This document shows positions 28,467-34,834 of a stretch of 64,000 nucleotides of DNA, one piece after another. Positions within the stretch are counted from its first letter, which is position 1, and each line of letters starts with the position of its first letter. Both the position numbers and the translations under genes were made by a program. The notes beneath the pieces are model-generated. The model saw only the letters and a program-made list of their open reading frames with translations, did not search any database and was not told the origin of the DNA. Source of the DNA: Curtobacterium sp. MCSS17_008. Its GTDB lineage: Bacteria; Actinomycetota; Actinomycetes; Actinomycetales; Microbacteriaceae. The DNA lies in the NCBI RefSeq assembly GCF_003234185.1, contig NZ_QKSM01000008.1, positions 1 to 64,000 on the forward strand, written 5' to 3'.

Positions 28467-29177
28467 TCAGCGGGTCGTGGGTGCCTGGAGCGGGTTCGCG
28501 TCGGACTCTACGTCCGGCGTCGAGGATGCCCCGCCCGACGCGCTGGCCCCTGCGCTGTTCCCAGCGTCCGTCGTCGCGGAGGCGCCCTCCGACCCCGCCT
28601 GCGTGCCGTCCTTCCCGCCTGCGTCCTGCTCGGACGTGCCCTGCTGCTCCGGCGTCGCCGGCGCCGGCTCGGCGTTCCCGGTGCCCTGCTGCTCGGCGAG
28701 CGGCACGCGGTCGAGGAGCGCGTTCGGGACCTGGTTGTCACCGCTTGCGGTGGCCTCGTCCGGCGCAGCCGGGGTCGGGGTGCCGTAGACGCGGCCGGTC
28801 TGCGGGTCGAGGTACACCGGCGTCGAGTTCGCGATCATCCCCAGCGCCTGCGCGTTGCGGGCGAGGTTCTGCGGTGAGTCGAGCACGCGCAGTTCCTCCG
28901 ACAGCGACTGCTGCGTGCGCGAGAGCTTCGTCTGCTCGGCGCTCAGGGAGTCGAGCGTGTACGCACCCTGGCTGAGCACCATGCTGATGCCGAGCTGCGC
29001 GAGCAGCAGCACACCGAGTGCGACGACCGCGACGACCGCGTACGCGATGCGCGGCCGCGCTCGGCGCTGCGCCTTCGACGGCGTGACCTCGACGAGCTCG
29101 GGGCGGTCCCGGTGGGGCGGGCGCGGGGCACGCGACGGGACGACGACGGGGTCGACGAGTGCGAGGTTCGTGCTCAT
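28467..29177 (-). CDS. ftsL: FtsL-like bitopic division protein
   Basis: A 236-residue protein in the ftsL position between rsmH and ftsI. A basic cytoplasmic N-terminus of ~45 residues precedes one membrane helix (IAYAVVAVVALGVLLLAQLG), then a short predicted coiled coil (LSAEQTKLSRTQQSLSEELR) and the FtsL-like NLARNAQALGMIANSTPVYL. The last ~110 residues are a low-complexity Ala/Ser/Gly/Asp tail far longer than in classical FtsL (~120 residues total). The gap to rsmH is a single base. The identity rests on topology, the DUF-like coiled coil and gene order. Confidence 0.85.
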   Translation of the reverse strand: MSTNLALVDPVVVPSRAPRPPHRDRPELVEVTPSKAQRRARPRIAYAVVAVVALGVLLLAQLGISMVLSQGAYTLDSLSAEQTKLSRTQQSLSEELRVLDSPQNLARNAQALGMIANSTPVYLDPQTGRVYGTPTPAAPDEATASGDNQVPNALLDRVPLAEQQGTGNAEPAPATPEQQGTSEQDAGGKDGTQAGSEGASATTDAGNSAGASASGGASSTPDVESDANPLQAPTTR

Positions 29178-29178
29178 G

Positions 29179-30135
29179 TCACTTCCGGATCCGCTCGGCC
29201 GCGCGCAGACGCACGGGGATGGCTCGGGGGTTGGCGGCGCGTTCGGCCTCGTCGGCGAGTTCCGCGCCCTTGACGACCAGGGAGTAGGTGGGAGCGTGCT
29301 CCGGCAGCTCGACCGGCAGACCGGCGGGCGCGCTCGAGGTGGTGCGCTCCGCCAGGGCACGCTTCACCAGGCGGTCCTCGAGCGACTGGTACGACTCGAC
29401 GACGATCCGACCGCCGACGGCGATCACGTCGAGCGCGGCGGGGATCGCCCGCTCGAGCACGGCCAGCTCGGCGTTCACCTCGATGCGGAGCGCCTGGAAG
29501 ACCCGCTTCGCCGGGTGCCCCTGCCGCTGGACGGCGACCGGGGTGGCGTCGTGCAGGACCTGGACGAGGTCGCCCGACATCTCGAACGGGCGCTCGGCGC
29601 GACGCTCCACGATGGCGCGGGCGTAGCGTCCGGCGAGCTTCTCCTCGCCGTAGCGCTGGAAGATGCGTCGGAGCTCGCCCTCGTCGTAGGTCGCGAGGAC
29701 GTCGGCAGCGGTCTGCCCCTCGGTCCGGTCCATGCGCATGTCGAGCGGTGCGTCCTGGCTGTAGGCGAACCCGCGCTCGGCACGGTCGAGCTGGAGCGAG
29801 CTCACACCGAGGTCGAACAGCACGCCGTCCACCTGGCGGAAGCCCTCACCCTCCACCGCGTCGACGATGCCGTCGTACACGGTGTGCACGAGCCGGACAC
29901 GGTCGCCGAACCGGGCGAGGCGCTCCCCCGCGATGCCGAGCGCGTCGGTGTCGCGGTCGAGCCCGATGAGCGTGAGCCCCGGGAACCGCTCGAGCAGTGC
30001 CTCGGAGTGTCCGCCCATGCCGAGCGTCGCGTCGACGACGACCTTGTCCGGGCCGTCGAGGGCGGGCGCGAACAGGTCGACGATGCGCTGGAGCATCACC
30101 GGCGTGTGCGGGAACTTCGGCTGGTCTTCGGCCAT
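29179..30135 (-). CDS. rsmH: 16S rRNA (cytosine-1402-N4)-methyltransferase
   Basis: A 318-residue SAM-dependent methyltransferase acting on the decoding site of 16S rRNA. Family marks are [15 protein letters not shown] at the N-terminus, SAM motif [55 protein letters not shown] and [20 protein letters not shown] 30135 ([13 protein letters not shown]) is preceded by GAGGGG; a longer reading starting MSGRMDGDP has no family support. It is second in the dcw operon, 108 bp after mraZ. Confidence 0.96.
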   Translation of the reverse strand: MAEDQPKFPHTPVMLQRIVDLFAPALDGPDKVVVDATLGMGGHSEALLERFPGLTLIGLDRDTDALGIAGERLARFGDRVRLVHTVYDGIVDAVEGEGFRQVDGVLFDLGVSSLQLDRAERGFAYSQDAPLDMRMDRTEGQTAADVLATYDEGELRRIFQRYGEEKLAGRYARAIVERRAERPFEMSGDLVQVLHDATPVAVQRQGHPAKRVFQALRIEVNAELAVLERAIPAALDVIAVGGRIVVESYQSLEDRLVKRALAERTTSSAPAGLPVELPEHAPTYSLVVKGAELADEAERAANPRAIPVRLRAAERIRK

Positions 30136-30186
30136 GTGCAGCCCCTCGGTCCTTCCGGGCCACGCATCCGGATCCCCATCCATGCG

Positions 30187-30212
30187 ACCTGACACCGGGG
30201 AAGGTGTGTCAG
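30187..30212. other. Inverted repeat between mraZ and rsmH
   Basis: Eight-bp arms CCTGACAC and GTGTCAGG flank a 10-nt loop in the 108-bp mraZ-rsmH gap. It could be a partial terminator or attenuator setting the ratio of the MraZ regulator to the rest of the operon. No function is demonstrated by the sequence. Confidence 0.4.
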
Positions 30213-30243
30213 GGCACCACGGCTGGGAGTCCCGATCCGCGGA

Positions 30244-30675
30244 TCAGAAGATCCCCGGGATCACCTCCTCGTCGTTCTCGGCGAAGCCCTCTTCGACCTC
30301 GGCGTAGTAGGCCTCCCACGCAGGGGTCGACCAGATCTCGGCACGGTCACCGCTGCCGATGACCGTGAGGTCCCGCTCGAGCCCCGCGTACTCACGGAGG
30401 TTCTGCGGGATCGTCACGCGGTTCTGCTTGTCGGGGGTCTCCGCACTCGCTCCGGAGAGAAACAGGCGCATGTAGTCCCGGGTGCGCTTCGAGGTCATCG
30501 GAGCCGTCCGGATCCGCTCGTGCAGTTGCTCGAACGTCTCCGCACTGAAGACCACGACGCAGCGTTCCTGCCCGCGGGTCATCACGAGTCCCCCGGACAG
30601 TTCGTCCCGGAACTTGGCGGGGAGGATCACGCGACCCTTCTCGTCGAGCTTCGGGGCATGGGTACCGAGCAGCAC
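30244..30675 (-). CDS. mraZ: Transcriptional regulator MraZ
   Basis: A 143-residue double-AbrB-fold DNA-binding protein that autoregulates the dcw operon. Both SpoVT-AbrB halves are visible: [20 protein letters not shown] at the N-terminus and [20 protein letters not shown] near residue 85. GTG 30675 is preceded by GGGAGG at 7-nt spacing and gives the family-typical start (M)[14 protein letters not shown]; the longer reading starting MERRGGPD lacks support. GTGGAG-type boxes in 10-bp register lie directly upstream. Confidence 0.95.
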   Translation of the reverse strand: MLLGTHAPKLDEKGRVILPAKFRDELSGGLVMTRGQERCVVVFSAETFEQLHERIRTAPMTSKRTRDYMRLFLSGASAETPDKQNRVTIPQNLREYAGLERDLTVIGSGDRAEIWSTPAWEAYYAEVEEGFAENDEEVIPGIF

Positions 30676-30693
30676 GTCGGGGCCTCCCCTCCG

Positions 30694-30739
30694 CTCCACC
30701 GGACCGTCGTGACCCCCACTTTACTCCACTTCGCTCCCC
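30694..30739 (-). promoter_or_regulatory. MraZ-box array and promoter region of the dcw operon
   Basis: On the minus strand, hexamers GGGGAG, GTGGAG and GTGGGG begin at 30739, 30729 and 30719, exactly 10 bp apart; a further GTGGAG begins at 30699, in the same register. MraZ proteins are known to bind short direct repeats with a TGGG/GTGG core and ~10-bp period upstream of mraZ. A TTGACC -35-like hexamer lies just upstream (30748-30753 region); the -10 element is ambiguous (TAAAGT lies between boxes). Confidence 0.7.
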
Positions 30740-30846
30740 GCGGAACGGTCAACCCTCCCCTGGAGGCCCCCGGCCCCCGGATTGGGGCGGTTCATGCGGG
30801 CGCTCCGACGGCGCGGAACGCACGAGATCCGCGGAATGACGGGCGT

Positions 30847-30881
30847 GTGGAGCGGAGTGGAGGGCGTGGAGGGAAGTGGAG
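30847..30881 (+). promoter_or_regulatory. Second GTGGAG array, opposite orientation
   Basis: GTGGAG occurs four times on the plus strand, starting at 30847, 30857, 30866 and 30876 (spacing 10, 9, 10). These are the same hexamers as in the mraZ operator but inverted and about 110 bp farther upstream. No plus-strand gene follows, so an auxiliary MraZ site is the simplest inference. Confidence 0.5.
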
Positions 30882-30917
30882 GACTTTCGCAGCCCCGGGA
30901 GGAACGGGTGGCGCGCC

Positions 30918-30960
30918 GGACGGGAGGCGCGCAGACGGTCCGCCTGCGCGCCTCCCGTCC
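30918..30960. terminator. GGGAGGC-type hairpin, 17-bp perfect stem
   Basis: Arms GGACGGGAGGCGCGCAG and CTGCGCGCCTCCCGTCC are perfectly complementary with a 9-nt loop. It lies between the mraZ promoter region and the DUF3040 terminator, not immediately after any gene, and no T tract follows. It may insulate the dcw promoter from upstream transcription. Confidence 0.55.
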
Positions 30961-31020
30961 GTCAGGGCTCGGTCCGCCGCCCGTTCATCCCCGTCGCGCC
31001 CGCGAGCCGGCACCCGTTCC

Positions 31021-31044
31021 TTCCCGTCACGCGCGTGACGGGAA
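31021..31044. other. Perfect 24-bp palindrome
   Basis: The two 12-bp halves TTCCCGTCACGC and GCGTGACGGGAA are exact reverse complements with no spacer. Because there is no loop, it is more like a binding site for a dimeric regulator than a hairpin, but it could also fold with a tight loop. No regulator can be assigned. Confidence 0.5.
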
Positions 31045-31147
31045 GAGGGAACGGACACACCGGGCGATCCTGTCCGACCAGGGGTGTGCGTCCCGACCAC
31101 GTGTCCCCGACCCCGTCAGGGGCACGTCAGGTACCCCGGACACGACG

Positions 31148-31177
31148 ACGGGGCCGGTCCCGAAGGACCGGCCCCGT
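31148..31177 (-). terminator. Terminator hairpin after the DUF3040 gene
   Basis: Thirteen-bp perfect arms ACGGGGCCGGTCC and GGACCGGCCCCGT close a CGAA loop, 21 bases past the stop of the minus-strand DUF3040 gene. Stable stem and tetraloop support a terminator; there is no long T tract. Confidence 0.75.
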
Positions 31178-31197
31178 GGAGGCGTGTGGAGGAGGAG

Positions 31198-31596
31198 CTA
31201 CTGCTGCCCCGGGTCGTTGCGCTTGTCCCAGCGCTCGTTCATGCGGTCCATGAAGGACCCACCCGACGACGGGCGTGACGTCCGGCTGGAGGAGGGCTTC
31301 CCTGCCCGCGGCGCCTTCGCCCCGGACCCCGGCACCCGCATGCCCGGACGCAGCGCGTAGAGCACGCCGGCGAGCATCACCACGAAGCCCGGCAGACCGA
31401 GCAACGGCTGCTTGAACACGAGCGCGAGCACCACGATCGCGATGCCCACGAGCGCACCCAGCACACCGAGCGTGATCGAGGTGTAACTCGCACGTCCCTG
31501 GCGGCGCGTGACACGCGCCACGAAGTCGGAGTCGTTCTGGTAGAGGCTCCGCTCCATCTCTTCGAGGAGTCGCTGCTCTTGCTCCGAGAGTGGCAT
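31198..31596 (-). CDS. DUF3040 membrane protein
   Basis: A 132-residue protein of the actinobacterial DUF3040 family (Rv2169c-like). The conserved N-terminus MPLSEQEQRLLEEMERSLYQ is followed by a soluble segment and two membrane helices at about residues 42-60 and 66-84. A serine-rich basic tail (GKPSSSRTSRPSSGG) ends in MDRMNERWDKR. In mycobacteria this gene also lies next to the dcw cluster. It diverges from the polyprenyl synthase with 127 bp between them. Molecular function is unknown. Confidence 0.9.
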   Translation of the reverse strand: MPLSEQEQRLLEEMERSLYQNDSDFVARVTRRQGRASYTSITLGVLGALVGIAIVVLALVFKQPLLGLPGFVVMLAGVLYALRPGMRVPGSGAKAPRAGKPSSSRTSRPSSGGSFMDRMNERWDKRNDPGQQ

Positions 31597-31710
31597 CTTG
31601 TTTCCCTCTTGTTCTTGGGGATGCTGTCTGGGTGACCGCTGGTGTGCCGCGCTGCTACCGGGTTGTGGCACGCGCTGAAGTGGACCGATTCTATGACTCG
31701 ACCGCTCCAC

Positions 31711-31723
31711 TAGGGTAGGGATC
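31711..31723 (+). promoter_or_regulatory. -10 element of a probable leaderless transcript (polyprenyl synthase)
   Basis: TAGGGT at 31711-31716 matches the actinobacterial TANNNT -10 form and ends 7 bases before the GTG start, exactly where transcription should begin. There is no Shine-Dalgarno sequence at usable spacing, so the mRNA is probably leaderless. Confidence 0.6.
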
Positions 31724-32842
31724 GTGGCTGAGAGTACGCGATTAGTGGACCTCGTATCGGCGCGCGTCGACCGGGCACTCGACGAGCAGCGTGAGCGGCT
31801 CCTCGCGATCAGTCCGGACCTCGCCCCGTTCGACCAGTACGCCCGCGACCTGCTGTCCGGCGGCAAGCGCTTCCGCGCGCTGTTCTGCTACTGGGGATGG
31901 CAGTCGGTGGCTGGTCGCTCGGGCTCGTTCGACCCGCTCGCCGAGGGTTCTCGCCAGACCACGGCCGAGGCGGTCGTCACCGTCGCGGCCGCGCTCGAGG
32001 TCTTCCACGCGGCCGCCCTCGTGCACGACGACATCATGGACCGTTCGGACACCCGACGGGGTCGCCCCTCCGCGCACCGTCGCTTCGAGTCGCTGCACCG
32101 CGACTCCGGGTGGGCCGGCGACCGGGGGCTGTACGGCACGAACTCGGCGCTGCTGCTCGGGGACGTGCTGCTCGCGCTGAGCGACTCGGTCTTCGACGAG
32201 GGGCTCGCGCTGCTCGACCCCGCCCGTGCCCGCATCGTCCGCCAGGAGTTCCACGCCATGCGGCTCGACGTCACGGCGGGCCAGTACCTCGACGTGCACG
32301 AGGAGACCGCGTGGCCGTCCATCGACGAGTCGGAGCACCTCGTCCGGGCGCAGCGCGTCATCGTCTTCAAGTCGGCGAAGTACTCGATCGAGGCCCCGCT
32401 CGTCATCGGCGCACTCGTGGCGGGAGCGTCCGAGGCGCAACTCGAGGGCCTGCGGTCCTTCGGGCTGCCGCTCGGCGTCGCCTACCAGCTGCGCGACGAC
32501 CTGCTCGGGGTGTTCGGCGACCCCGAGGTCACCGGGAAGCCCGCGGGCGACGACCTGCGCGAGGGCAAGCGCACCGTCCTCATCGCCTCGGCCCGCAAGT
32601 CGCTGCCGTCCGGCCCGCGCCAGCTCCTCGACGAACTGCTCGGTGACCCCGACCTCGACGAGGCGCAGGTGCAGATGCTCCGTGCGACCCTCTCCGAGTC
32701 CGGCGCCGTCGCCGCCGTCGAGCGCTCGATCGACCGGCACGTGCAGCGGGCCAAGGCCGCGCTCGAGGCGGCTCCCCTGACGCCGTCGGCTCGCGAGCAG
32801 CTCCTGTCGCTGGCCGACACCGTGAGCCGCCGCGTCGCGTAG
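31724..32842 (+). CDS. Polyprenyl diphosphate synthase (IdsA type)
   Basis: A 372-residue trans-prenyltransferase condensing isopentenyl diphosphate with allylic diphosphates, for carotenoids, menaquinone side chains or related lipids. The first aspartate-rich motif is in LVHDDIMDRSDTRRGRPSAH near residue 100, followed by YGTNSALLLGDVLLALSD. The second region is YQLRDDLLGVFGDPEVTGK near 255. GGKRFRA near the N-terminus fits the substrate site. The equivalent gene sits near the dcw cluster in mycobacteria (Rv2173). Chain length cannot be predicted with confidence. A strong hairpin follows the stop. Confidence 0.92.
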   Translation: MAESTRLVDLVSARVDRALDEQRERLLAISPDLAPFDQYARDLLSGGKRFRALFCYWGWQSVAGRSGSFDPLAEGSRQTTAEAVVTVAAALEVFHAAALVHDDIMDRSDTRRGRPSAHRRFESLHRDSGWAGDRGLYGTNSALLLGDVLLALSDSVFDEGLALLDPARARIVRQEFHAMRLDVTAGQYLDVHEETAWPSIDESEHLVRAQRVIVFKSAKYSIEAPLVIGALVAGASEAQLEGLRSFGLPLGVAYQLRDDLLGVFGDPEVTGKPAGDDLREGKRTVLIASARKSLPSGPRQLLDELLGDPDLDEAQVQMLRATLSESGAVAAVERSIDRHVQRAKAALEAAPLTPSAREQLLSLADTVSRRVA

Positions 32843-32865
32843 CCACGGTCCCACCCGGACCGGAC

Positions 32866-32913
32866 GACGGACGGGAGGCCCGTGGCGACGCCGCCACGGG
32901 CCTCCCGTCCGTC
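32866..32913. terminator. GGGAGGC-type hairpin with 21-bp perfect stem
   Basis: A perfect 21-bp inverted repeat (left arm begins GACGGACGGGAGGC, right arm ends GCCTCCCGTCCGTC) with a 6-nt loop lies between the convergent polyprenyl synthase and Rv2175c-like genes. It could terminate both strands. No T tract follows on either side. Confidence 0.75.
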
Positions 32914-32927
32914 CGGGGTCCGGTCGG

Positions 32928-33293
32928 TCAGAGCAGGGACTGGGCGACCCGGCGCACCTCGGCCTTGCGGCCGGCACGCAGCGCCGCGATCGGCGAGGTC
33001 CCGAGGGCGGGCTCCTCGGAGAGCATCCAGCGAACCGCCTCGTCGTCGGAGAAGCCGTTGTCGCCGAGCACGATCAGCGTCCCGCGCAGCTCCGGCAGGG
33101 GCTCGTCCCCGTCGAGGAACTCGCTCGGCACCCGGAGGACGCCGTCGATGCGGGCGGGCAGCAGCGTCTTCTGCTCGAAGAGGCGGTGGATCCGGCCAGG
33201 GGTCACCCCGAGCAGGTCCACCAGGTCGGGCACCGTCAGCCAGCGCTCGGAGAGGGTCGTGTCGTCGGTGGGTACAGCACTCACGCGCCCCAT
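32928..33293 (-). CDS. Rv2175c-family DNA-binding protein
   Basis: A 121-residue protein like mycobacterial Rv2175c: a winged-helix/MerR-like N-terminal DNA-binding domain (WLTVPDLVDLLGVTPGRIHR then LFEQKTLLPARIDGVLRVPS) and a small alpha/beta C-terminal part (LRGTLIVLGDNGFSDDEAVR). In M. tuberculosis Rv2175c is a phosphorylation target of the neighbouring kinase PknL; here a PASTA kinase lies two genes away. The start is ATG 33293; GTG 33284 is a close alternative. It diverges from the LysM gene. Confidence 0.88.
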   Translation of the reverse strand: MGRVSAVPTDDTTLSERWLTVPDLVDLLGVTPGRIHRLFEQKTLLPARIDGVLRVPSEFLDGDEPLPELRGTLIVLGDNGFSDDEAVRWMLSEEPALGTSPIAALRAGRKAEVRRVAQSLL

Positions 33294-33457
33294 GTTGCCA
33301 GAGCCACGGCCGTGTCCGGACGGCCGCGTTGATTCACACGAGTCACACGCGCAACATCCGGCTCTCTGGTTGACTTGGGAATCACGCCATGCCAGCGTGG
33401 AAGCCCCTGTGAGTGCTCGCGCACGCGCACGGCTCACCCAGGACAGGAGACAACCCC

Positions 33458-34723
33458 GTGGACAACGCTGCAGACGACGCCGCCCGGCGCGCTCGATCCG
33501 CCCGGTTCGCCACCATGCCGATCGTCCTCGCGGGCACGATCGCCGTCACCGCGGGCCTGACCGGGCCCGTGGCACACGCCGAGCCCCGCCACGACGACGG
33601 CGACGCGGAGAAGCGCCACGTCGACGAGGACCGCAACGTCGGTGGCCGCCCGGTGTTCGGGACAGCGGTCGCCCGCCCGTCGGCCCCGACCGTCACGACG
33701 GTCGCCGCGGTGTCGAAGGCACCGACCACGTACACGGTCCGCCAGGGAGACACCGTGTCCGGCATCGCCGCGCGCTTCGGGCTCTCCGCGCAGGAGGTCC
33801 TCGTACGCAACGGCCTCGGCTGGAACACCATCATCCACCCCGGCCAGACCCTGCACCTGTCGTCGAAGCCCGCGGCGCCCGCCGCCGCGCCGGCCTCGAC
33901 GACACGCGGGAGCGGCAGCTACCACGTGCGGTCCGGTGACACGGTCTCCGGCATCGCCGCGCGCGTCGGCGTGTCGACCTCATCGATCCTGGCGGCGAAC
34001 GGCCTGACGCAGCGCTCGGTCATCTACCCCGGCCAGACGCTGACCGTCCCGCGCGCAGCCAGCACGGCGAAGCCCGCCCCGGTGGCGAGCACCGCTCCGG
34101 CAGCGCCGTCCCGCGCCACGAGCGTGAAGATCGTCGCGGGCGACACGATCGGCGCGATCGCGGCCAAGCACGGCGTCTCCGTCAAGGCGCTCCTCGCCGC
34201 GAACGGCCTGAGCTACACGAGCACGATCTACGCGGGGAAGACGCTCGTCCTCCCGTCTGCGACCACGAAGCCGACGACCACGCCCACCGGCGGTGCCGTG
34301 ACCACGTCGGTCGGGAGCGTCAACGGTGTCGAGCTGACCGGCGAGCAGCGCCGGAACGCGGCCACGATCGTCGCCGTCGGCCGGACCCTCGGCGTGCCGG
34401 ACCGTGGCATCGTCATCGCACTCGCCGCCGCCCTGCAGGAGTCGAGCCTGCGGAACCTGTCCCACGGCGACCGCGACTCCGTCGGGCTGTTCCAGCAGCG
34501 GCCCAGCCAGGGCTGGGGCACGAGGGCAGCGCTGCAGGACCCCGCCACCGCCGCGGAGCTGTTCTACACCGGCAACCCGGGCAAGACCCGCGGCCTGATG
34601 GGCGTGCGCGGCTGGTCGTCGATGAGCCTGACCGCCGCCGCCCAGGCCGTGCAGGTCTCCGCGTACCCGAACGAGTACGCCAAGTGGGAGCAGACCGCCC
34701 GCGCCCTCCTCGCCTCGCTCTGA
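33458..34723 (+). CDS. Secreted protein with three LysM domains and a lysozyme-like C-terminal domain
   Basis: A 421-residue exported cell-wall protein. The signal peptide includes MPIVLAGTIAVTAGLTGPVA with a likely cut after AHA, near residue 45. Three LysM peptidoglycan-binding repeats follow, beginning TYTVRQGDTVSGIAARFG, SYHVRSGDTVSGIAARVG and SVKIVAGDTIGAIAAKHG. The C-terminal ~140 residues (IALAAALQESSLRNL, GDRDSVGLFQQRPSQGWGTR) resemble actinobacterial transglycosylase-like domains, with a candidate glutamate in LQESSL. The GTG start has AGGAGA at 7-nt spacing; a TTGACT -35-like hexamer lies at 33370. It is probably a wall-remodelling hydrolase, but catalysis is inferred. Confidence 0.85.
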   Translation: MDNAADDAARRARSARFATMPIVLAGTIAVTAGLTGPVAHAEPRHDDGDAEKRHVDEDRNVGGRPVFGTAVARPSAPTVTTVAAVSKAPTTYTVRQGDTVSGIAARFGLSAQEVLVRNGLGWNTIIHPGQTLHLSSKPAAPAAAPASTTRGSGSYHVRSGDTVSGIAARVGVSTSSILAANGLTQRSVIYPGQTLTVPRAASTAKPAPVASTAPAAPSRATSVKIVAGDTIGAIAAKHGVSVKALLAANGLSYTSTIYAGKTLVLPSATTKPTTTPTGGAVTTSVGSVNGVELTGEQRRNAATIVAVGRTLGVPDRGIVIALAAALQESSLRNLSHGDRDSVGLFQQRPSQGWGTRAALQDPATAAELFYTGNPGKTRGLMGVRGWSSMSLTAAAQAVQVSAYPNEYAKWEQTARALLASL

Positions 34724-34821
34724 CCCCGCTCCACCTGGTCGACCGGCCGAACGGGTCATCCTCGAGATCGAGATTGGGTCACGACCGGAGCGTCAGGCCG
34801 GGCGTCACCAGGACGTCTTCG

Positions 34822-34834
34822 TAGAATGCCGCCG
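34822..34834 (+). promoter_or_regulatory. -10 element of a probable leaderless transcript (PASTA kinase)
   Basis: TAGAAT at 34822-34827 ends 7 bases before ATG 34835. The other candidate ATG (34826) overlaps this box and would lie upstream of the transcription start, so the box decides the start codon. Confidence 0.6.

Larger units (their letters stand above)
30676..31197. other. Intergenic region between mraZ and the DUF3040 gene
   Basis: This 522-bp region holds, in order, the MraZ-box promoter, the second GTGGAG array, a 17-bp-stem hairpin (30918-30960), a perfect 24-bp palindrome (31021-31044) and a terminator hairpin (31148-31177). No credible coding sequence is seen. It is the regulatory head of the dcw operon plus the tail of the DUF3040 transcript. 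Confidence 0.7.

Noticed and set aside
34826..34834. ATG 34826 as the start of the PASTA kinase
   Set aside because: It overlaps the TAGAAT -10 box and would lie upstream of the transcription start; ATG 34835 fits a leaderless mRNA.
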